From: Streptomyces sp. CB02058
GTDB taxonomy: Bacteria; Actinomycetota; Actinomycetes; Streptomycetales; Streptomycetaceae
Length of the DNA: 64,000 bases
Assembly (NCBI RefSeq): GCF_001905505.1
Contig: NZ_LIPG01000003.1
Coordinates: 1,054,001 to 1,118,000, forward strand
Reading direction: 5' to 3'
Shown here: positions 58,914-64,000 of the stretch, one piece after another
Layout: each line of letters begins with the position of its first letter
Numbering within the stretch: the first letter of the stretch is position 1
Made by a program: the position numbers and the translations under genes
The notes under the pieces: generated by a model
What the model was told of the DNA's origin: nothing
The model's database searches: none
Seen by the model: only the letters and a program-made list of their open reading frames with translations

Positions 58914-60206
58914 TCACTGTTCTCCCGTGGCTGTTTTGCGGATGGCGTTCAGAGCCGCGGCCAGGTGCCGGATGTCGTACCCGTTGGTGATCGGAGGGCT
59001 CGACCAGTGGACATCGGGCCCCCACACGGACAGGTACGTCTTGTCGATGGTGTCGAACTCGACGCCGGGCACGGCGAACTGCCGGTACTCGAAGGTGCAC
59101 CGATGGAAGTCGGCGTACGAGAGCTGGAACGAGACGCCACCGTCCGACACCCGGATTCCCTGGTTGGTGAACACCAGGCTCTTCGAGTCGAACACCGACC
59201 GCTTCCACTGCCAGACGCCGATCAGCTCCTCCCTGCCGGACAGAAGGTGCATCTGCCTGGCCTTGGTCACCGGCCGTGACTCGGCGTAGCCGGGTCGCAC
59301 CAGGTGGAAGCCCTTGACCCGTGGCATCTGCTCGAGCTCCGCCCGGACGAGCACCGGCATGCGCGGGGGCAGGGCAGGCACGGTCGCCGGAGCCTGCGGG
59401 GCCGGCGTCCGCCCTTCCGCCGGACGGGACGGGGTTTCGGCCGGCGGCGGTATGTAGGCGGTGTTCCTGGCGAAGCAGACCACATTGGTGGACCCGCGTG
59501 CGCCCAGATCCGGGAGCTGGTCGGGAAGGCGCCGCACGATCTCCCGGTGCAGGGTCTCCACGTTCAGGAGCGCGGGGCCGTCCGCGATCCCTGATTCCAG
59601 GACGCTGAGCAACTCTCCCGTGAACGCCGTGTAAGGGGCGCCGACGGGCGCCTTCGACAGTTTGTTGGCGGCGGAGGAGGTGAGCACCGCATGGCCCTTG
59701 ATGTCCCTGAACTCACCGTCCACGACCTGGGCGAGGGTCTCACCGGCCGACATGTAACCGATGGTTCCCAGACCGCTGTAACAACTGTCGATGATCACGA
59801 CGATGTGACGCACCGTGTTCCTCGTGCTGTTCAGCTTGTCGGCCACCCATTTGTAGCGGAGGGCCGTTTCCACGTATCCCTGCACCTGGCCCGGCAGTCC
59901 GAGATACAGCTCCCTCGTCCCGTGCTCGGGAGTGCCGTGCCCCGCGTAGTAGACGAGGAGGGTGTCGGTGGCCTTCTCGGCGGCTTCCTTGACCGCCCAG
60001 GTGAAGCGGCTGCCGACCTTCTCCGGTTCGACGATCTCGATCCGGTCGGGAGTGAGCCCCCACACGCCGCGGTCCGACAGGGTGGCTGCCAGCGCGGCCA
60101 CGTTGTTCGCCACGGCGGGCAGGTCGTCGAGGTGCTCGTAGTGCGGTACGCCCGCGAGGACCGCGTACGACGCCGCGGGGTCGGCGAGTCTCAGATCGTC
60201 CGCCAT
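58914..60206 (-). CDS. Caspase family (peptidase C14-like) protein with a C-terminal PH-like domain
   Basis: A 430-residue protein. The N-terminal caspase-like fold (about 1-250) carries the catalytic dyad H90 (VYYAGHGTPEHG) and C142 (VVIIDSCYSGLG). A proline-rich linker (about 251-290) leads to a C-terminal domain of about 140 residues (LVFTNQGIRVSDGGVSFQLS, YLSVWGPDVHW, IRHLAAALNAIRK) whose strand-strand-helix pattern resembles bacterial PH-like domains. No signal peptide or membrane helix. It directly follows the EACC1-type gene with no gap. Such pairs are predicted conflict or programmed-death effectors activated by a sensor. The function has not been shown for this protein. Confidence 0.88.
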   Translation of the reverse strand: MADDLRLADPAASYAVLAGVPHYEHLDDLPAVANNVAALAATLSDRGVWGLTPDRIEIVEPEKVGSRFTWAVKEAAEKATDTLLVYYAGHGTPEHGTRELYLGLPGQVQGYVETALRYKWVADKLNSTRNTVRHIVVIIDSCYSGLGTIGYMSAGETLAQVVDGEFRDIKGHAVLTSSAANKLSKAPVGAPYTAFTGELLSVLESGIADGPALLNVETLHREIVRRLPDQLPDLGARGSTNVVCFARNTAYIPPPAETPSRPAEGRTPAPQAPATVPALPPRMPVLVRAELEQMPRVKGFHLVRPGYAESRPVTKARQMHLLSGREELIGVWQWKRSVFDSKSLVFTNQGIRVSDGGVSFQLSYADFHRCTFEYRQFAVPGVEFDTIDKTYLSVWGPDVHWSSPPITNGYDIRHLAAALNAIRKTATGEQ

Positions 60207-60584
60207 CTATCGCACCGGTCCGCTTCCGCCGGCGGTGTCCGCGCCCAGCTCTTCGGGGGAGCGCTGCTCGTCGTCGTCCAGGACGACCGGCGGCGCTCCC
60301 GAGTCCGAGGTCACGGTGACCTGAGCGGTTCCTCGCGGGCGGGTCGAGCGCCACTGAACGATCCCCGAATACACCCCCGCCGCCGCGCCGACCGTCCCCG
60401 TCACGGCTGACACGAGCGCGACGATCTGGTCCAGGTCCATGCCCATCGCTCCGGGCTCGGGCTCCTCCTGGCCGATGCTGAACTCGACCAGCTGCGCCAG
60501 CTCCGGATCGTCGCTCAACCAGCTGTACAGCGAGGCGAGTTCGTCCGCGTCACGCTCGTCGGTCATCGAAATGCACAATTTCAT
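60207..60584 (-). CDS. Effector-associated constant component EACC1-like protein
   Basis: A 125-residue protein. The N-terminal strand MKLCISMTDERDADELASLY is followed by SWLSDDPELAQLVEF and GAMGMDLDQIVALVSAVTGTVGAAAGVYSGIV, a glycine/alanine-rich hydrophobic helix, then QWRSTRPRGTAQVTVTSDSG. This order (short alpha/beta domain, single hydrophobic segment, TV-TSD strand) matches the EACC1 family that accompanies caspase, trypsin and other effectors in actinobacteria. The ATG at 60584 was chosen because the upstream in-frame leader is unlike the family. The stop abuts the caspase ATG. It probably couples the effector to the membrane or to a sensor. Confidence 0.8.
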   Translation of the reverse strand: MKLCISMTDERDADELASLYSWLSDDPELAQLVEFSIGQEEPEPGAMGMDLDQIVALVSAVTGTVGAAAGVYSGIVQWRSTRPRGTAQVTVTSDSGAPPVVLDDDEQRSPEELGADTAGGSGPVR

Positions 60585-60921
60585 GCCCAACCCCCAGTTC
60601 TCGGCCGCAAGCACCGGACAGCTACCCATTCCGCCGGTCGGTAAATCACTCTGCGTGATACGTGAACGGGCCACCGATCGGGGGGTCCGCGCCGGTCGGG
60701 GCACCTGCCCGCGACGGGACCCGGCGCGCCCGATGCCGCCGGCAAGGATCGGCCCGCGCCGCCCGCCCTGCGGCGGGCCTCCACATCACGATCCGGTCTC
60801 GTCCGATGCCCAGGCACTTGTTTTCAGCCATGTAATCGATTCCAATCATCCGTGTAATCGATTCCACGGCTCGTTCCGCTGGTTTCGAGACCCCCGGAAA
60901 CCACAAGGAGGTGGCCCGGAA
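60585..60921. other. 337-bp divergent intergenic region, no gene
   Basis: Separates the minus-strand EACC1/caspase pair from the plus-strand LacI operon. Contains the LacI operator pair at 60831-60866 and the AAGGAGG ribosome site (60905-60911). The part next to EACC1 is GC-rich; no clear promoter elements were recognised. Confidence 0.5.
60831..60866. promoter_or_regulatory. Tandem LacI-family operators
   Basis: TGTAATCGATTCCA occurs twice, at 60831-60844 and 60853-60866, exactly 22 bp apart, or two helical turns. The AATCGATT centre with TG and CA ends fits the LacI-family operator pattern. They lie 56-91 bp upstream of the lacI-type ATG, so autoregulation and control of the ABC operon are likely. 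Confidence 0.8.
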
Positions 60922-61938
60922 ATGGCGAGCATCAAGGATGTCGCGGCGCATGCAGGAGTCTCTGTCGCCACGGTCTCCCGCGTTCTCAACAGCCATCCGT
61001 CCGTCAGTCCCGACGCACGCGCCCGCGTCCTCGCCGCCGTCGAAGCCCTCGGCTACCGGCCCAACGCCGTGGCCCGCTCGCTGCGCACCGACCAGACGCG
61101 CACGCTCGGCCTGGTCATCAGCGACGTGCTCAATCCGTACTTCACCGCGCTGGCCCGCTCCGTGGAGGAGGAGGCCCGCGCGCTCGGCTACAGCGTGATC
61201 ATCGGCAACGCCGACGAGCGGACCGAGCAGCAGGACGACCACGTCCGCACGCTCCTGGACCGCAGGATCGACGGACTCCTGGTCTCGCCCGCCGACGGTG
61301 AGTCCCCGCTGCTGCTCGACGTCGCCCGCACCGGCACCCCGATGGTCTTCGTGGACCGCTGGATGCCCGGGGTGGACGTCCCTGTCGTCCGCGCGGACGG
61401 CCACCGTGCGATCCAGGACCTCGTCGCCCACCTGTACGCGCTCGGACACCGCAGGCTCGCCATCATCGCGGGACCGGCGGCCACCACCACGGGCGACGAG
61501 CGTGTCGAGGCGTTCCGCGAAGCGATGCGCACCCACGGGCTCGCGCTGCCCGACGCCTACATCGGCCAGGGCGACTTCCAGGCCGACAGCGGCCGACGCG
61601 CCACCGAGAGCTTCCTGTCGCTCCCCGAACCGCCCGAGATCGTGTTCGCCGCCGACAACCTCATGGCGCTCGGCGCCCTGGACGCCATCCGCGCACGCGG
61701 GCTGCGCGTCCCCGAGGACATCGGCATCGCGGCCTTCGACGACATCCCGTGGTTCGTCCACACCGGCCCGCCGATCACCGCGATCGCCCAGCCGACGGGC
61801 GAGCTCGGCCGCGCCGCCGTGCGCGCCCTGGTCGACATCGTCGAGGGCCGGCCCCCGCAGTCCGTCACCCTGCCCGCACGCCTCGTCGTACGCAGCTCCT
61901 GCGGCGAGCGGACCTCCGGCCCCGGGAGCAACGAGTGA
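60922..61938 (+). CDS. LacI family transcriptional regulator
   Basis: A 338-residue repressor. The N-terminal helix-turn-helix and hinge are MASIKDVAAHAGVSVATVSRVLNSHPSV and LGYRPNAVARSLR; the effector domain is a periplasmic-binding type 1 fold (TLGLVISDVLNPYFTALARS, DGLLVSP, GHRRLAIIAGP, IAAFDDIPW). The ATG follows AAGGAGG. It overlaps the ATPase gene by GTGA, so it is part of the operon it probably controls. The effector should be the transported sugar or its metabolite. Confidence 0.95.
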   Translation: MASIKDVAAHAGVSVATVSRVLNSHPSVSPDARARVLAAVEALGYRPNAVARSLRTDQTRTLGLVISDVLNPYFTALARSVEEEARALGYSVIIGNADERTEQQDDHVRTLLDRRIDGLLVSPADGESPLLLDVARTGTPMVFVDRWMPGVDVPVVRADGHRAIQDLVAHLYALGHRRLAIIAGPAATTTGDERVEAFREAMRTHGLALPDAYIGQGDFQADSGRRATESFLSLPEPPEIVFAADNLMALGALDAIRARGLRVPEDIGIAAFDDIPWFVHTGPPITAIAQPTGELGRAAVRALVDIVEGRPPQSVTLPARLVVRSSCGERTSGPGSNE

Positions 61939-63494
61939 GCGAATCAGTCGAGTTGCTGCGCATCGAAGGCGTACGCAAGACCTTCCCCGGCGTGGTAGCC
62001 CTGGACAGCGTCGACTTCGACCTGCGCAGCGGTGAAGTGCACGTCCTGCTCGGTGAGAACGGAGCGGGGAAGAGCACCCTCATCAAGATGCTCTCCGGCG
62101 CCTACCGGCCGGACAGCGGCCGGATCTTCGCCGGCGGCCAGGAGGTGCGCATCCACGGCGCGCAGGACGCCGAGAAGCTCGGGATCGCCACGATCTACCA
62201 GGAGTTCAACCTCGTACCCGATCTGACGGTCGCCGAGAACATCTTCCTCGGCCGGCAGCCCCGCCGCTTCGGCATGATCGACCGCAGGCGCATGGAAGCC
62301 GAGGCCGAGGTGCTGCTGCGCCGCGTCGGCCTGCACGTCTCGCCCCGGGCGAAGATCCGTGAACTGGGCATCGCCCGCCTGCAGATGGTCGAGATCGCCA
62401 AGGCGCTCAGCCTGGACGCCCGCGTCCTGATCATGGACGAGCCGACCGCGGTGCTCACCTCCGAGGAGGTCGACAAGCTGTTCGGGATCGTCCGGCAGCT
62501 GCGCGCCGACGGCGTCGGCGTCGTCTTCATCACCCACCATCTCGACGAGATCGCCGCCCTCGGTGACCGCGTCACCGTCCTGCGCGACGGCCGCAGCATC
62601 GACCAGGTGCCCGCCTCGACCCCCGAGGCCGAGCTCGTCCAGCTCATGGTGGGACGCAGCATCGACCAGCAGTACCCGCGCGAACGCCCGGAAACCGGAC
62701 AGCCGTTGCTCTCCGTGCGCGGGCTCACCCGCGACGGTGTGTTCCACGACATCAGCTTCGACGTGAAGGCCGGTGAGGTCGTCGGCCTCGCCGGACTCGT
62801 CGGGGCGGGGCGCACCGAGGTCGCCCGCGCCGTCTTCGGCGCCGACCCCTACGACTCCGGTACCGTCGACGTCCGCGGCGAGCGCCTCGGCAAGCACGAC
62901 GTGACCGCCGCCATGGGCGCCGGGATCGGTCTCGTCCCCGAGGACCGCAAGGGCCAGGGGCTGGTGCTCGACGCCTCCGTGCAGGAGAACCTGGGCCTGG
63001 TCACCCTCCGTTCGGCGACCCGCTCGGGACTCGTCGACGTCAAGGGCCAGCGCACCGCGGCCGCCCGCATCGCCGAGCAGCTGGGCGTCCGGATGTCGGG
63101 CCTCGGCCAGCACGTCCGCACCCTGTCCGGCGGCAACCAGCAGAAGGTCGTCATCGGCAAGTGGCTGTTGGCCGACACCCGGGTCCTGATCCTCGACGAG
63201 CCGACGCGCGGGATCGACGTCGGCGCCAAGGTCGAGATCTACCAGCTCATCAACGAGCTGACGGCCTCCGGGCACGCCGTCCTGATGATCTCCAGCGATC
63301 TGCCCGAGGTCCTCGGGATGAGCGACCGGGTCCTGGTCATGGCCCAGGGGCGGATCGCGGGTGAGCTCCACGCCCAGGAAGCCACCCAGGACGCAGTGAT
63401 GGCACTCGCCGTCAGCGCCGCCCCCGTAACAGCCCCGTCCACCGAGGGCGACAAGCACACCGAGAACGACGAGGAGAGCCCCCGTGGCCACTGA
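61935..63494 (+). CDS. Sugar ABC transporter ATP-binding protein (RbsA type)
   Basis: A 519-residue tandem ATPase of the CUT2 group. The first domain has Walker A GENGAGKST and Walker B LIMDEPTAVLT; the second has GLAGLVGAGRTEVARAVFGAD in place of a strict Walker A, the signature LSGGNQQKVVIGKWL, and LILDEPTRGIDVG. A C-terminal tail (VTAPSTEGDKHTENDEES) is extra. The GTG start is coupled to the LacI gene, and the stop overlaps the permease GTG by eleven bases. Substrate unknown. Confidence 0.94.
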   Translation: MSESVELLRIEGVRKTFPGVVALDSVDFDLRSGEVHVLLGENGAGKSTLIKMLSGAYRPDSGRIFAGGQEVRIHGAQDAEKLGIATIYQEFNLVPDLTVAENIFLGRQPRRFGMIDRRRMEAEAEVLLRRVGLHVSPRAKIRELGIARLQMVEIAKALSLDARVLIMDEPTAVLTSEEVDKLFGIVRQLRADGVGVVFITHHLDEIAALGDRVTVLRDGRSIDQVPASTPEAELVQLMVGRSIDQQYPRERPETGQPLLSVRGLTRDGVFHDISFDVKAGEVVGLAGLVGAGRTEVARAVFGADPYDSGTVDVRGERLGKHDVTAAMGAGIGLVPEDRKGQGLVLDASVQENLGLVTLRSATRSGLVDVKGQRTAAARIAEQLGVRMSGLGQHVRTLSGGNQQKVVIGKWLLADTRVLILDEPTRGIDVGAKVEIYQLINELTASGHAVLMISSDLPEVLGMSDRVLVMAQGRIAGELHAQEATQDAVMALAVSAAPVTAPSTEGDKHTENDEESPRGH

Positions 63495-64000
63495 CACGCA
63501 TCCGAGCAAGGCGGGCGCGGGCAGCGCCGGACACACCCTCCGCCGCCTCCTGCTCGACAACGGCGCCCTGAGCGCCCTGGTCGTCCTCCTGGTGGCGATG
63601 TCGCTGCTCTCCGGCGACTTCCTCACCACCCAGAACCTGCTGAACGTCGGTGTCCAGGCCGCCGTGACCGCGATCCTCGCGTTCGGTGTCACCTTCGTCA
63701 TCGTCTCCGCCGGCATCGACCTCTCCGTCGGCTCGGTCGCCGCCCTCTCCGCGACCGTCCTCGCATGGTCGGCGACCTCCGCGGGCGTCCCGGTCTGGCT
63801 CGCGGTCATCCTGGCCGTCGCCACCGGCATCGCCTGCGGGTTCGTCAGCGGCGCCCTCGTCGCGTACGGCAAGCTGCCCTCGTTCATCGCGACGCTGGCC
63901 ATGCTCTCGGTCGCCCGCGGTCTGTCCCTGGTCATCTCCCAGGGCCGGCCGATCCCGTTCCCCGAGTCCGTCTCCGTGCTCGGTGACACGCTCGGCGGCT
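63484..64000 (+). CDS. Sugar ABC transporter permease (RbsC type), N-terminal part
   Basis: The first 172 residues of a CUT2 permease, cut by the window edge. A GTG start follows GAGGAG inside the end of the ATPase gene. GVTFVIVSAGIDLSVGSVAALSA is the family signature and VAYGKLPSFIATLAMLSVARGLSLVISQG follows, as in RbsC. The binding protein and any catabolic genes of this system lie to the right. Confidence 0.93.
   Translation, partial: MATDTHPSKAGAGSAGHTLRRLLLDNGALSALVVLLVAMSLLSGDFLTTQNLLNVGVQAAVTAILAFGVTFVIVSAGIDLSVGSVAALSATVLAWSATSAGVPVWLAVILAVATGIACGFVSGALVAYGKLPSFIATLAMLSVARGLSLVISQGRPIPFPESVSVLGDTLGG

Noticed and set aside
58636..60584. Integrated island with attachment sites at tRNA-Leu
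   Set aside because: I found no integrase gene and no repeated tRNA 3' end in the window, so insertion by a mobile element is not supported beyond position.

Overview
The window reads as high-GC (about 70% or more) actinobacterial chromosome, most likely Streptomyces. The reasons are very strong G/C third-position bias, frequent GTG starts, many 4-bp ATGA/GTGA stop-start overlaps, actinobacterial family mixes (ROK, IclR, FCD-GntR and LacI regulators, PPOX/F420-type proteins, LLM flavin monooxygenases, DUF2254) and long antisense ORFs produced by the base bias alone. No transposase, integrase, phage gene or CRISPR array was seen. Genes 1-510 and 63484-64000 are cut by the window edges.

Layout. 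1-4140: a family-5 (oligopeptide-type) binding protein and a DppB-type permease enclosing a PPOX-fold protein, an MGT-type glycosyltransferase and an LLM monooxygenase. 4222-6278 (minus): dTDP-glucose genes rfbA (StrD-like long form) and rfbB. 6438-12623: an NADPH:FMN reductase, an IclR regulator and a divergent, translationally coupled four-gene operon (GMC oxidoreductase, SsuD-like monooxygenase, DszB-like sulfinate desulfinase, class II aldolase-like protein); this is the best candidate for an undescribed (organosulfur) catabolic system. 12693-17709: aldo/keto reductase, long-chain acyl-CoA ligase, LysR regulator and a bile-acid:Na+ symporter family carrier.

17797-24308 (minus): a soluble NAD-linked molybdenum formate dehydrogenase operon (ketopantoate reductase-like, split catalytic subunit, NuoE-NuoF fusion, FdhD). 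It is tied to 46613-57072, an oxalate/2-hydroxyacyl-CoA module: OFA-family transporter, NDP-forming acyl-CoA synthetase, formyl-CoA transferase, oxalyl-CoA decarboxylase/2-hydroxyacyl-CoA lyase-type TPP enzyme, and a divergent succinyl-CoA ligase pair plus aldehyde dehydrogenase. Formyl-CoA/formate from the second module is the natural substrate of the first. Similar operator-like sequences lie before both modules and before the FCD-GntR gene at 25620.

26589-46541: a carbohydrate/metabolite region with a ROK regulator, a ribose-type ABC transporter, a Gfo/Idh/MocA dehydrogenase, a TIM-barrel isomerase, a secreted 1235-residue mosaic protein (GSDH, PKD, CBM6-like, ThuA, DUF1080), then an ebo-like cluster (inositol-phosphate synthase, UbiA, TIM-barrel isomerase, EboA, EboB/TatD, EboE, EboF/phosphatase, secreted TIM-barrel protein). 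The ROK gene and the mosaic-protein gene share a 44-bp promoter element in exact register.

57083-64000: a DUF2254 membrane protein, tRNA-Leu(GAG), a caspase-like peptidase with an EACC1-type partner (a predicted conflict/cell-suicide module), and a LacI-regulated ribose-type ABC operon running off the right edge.
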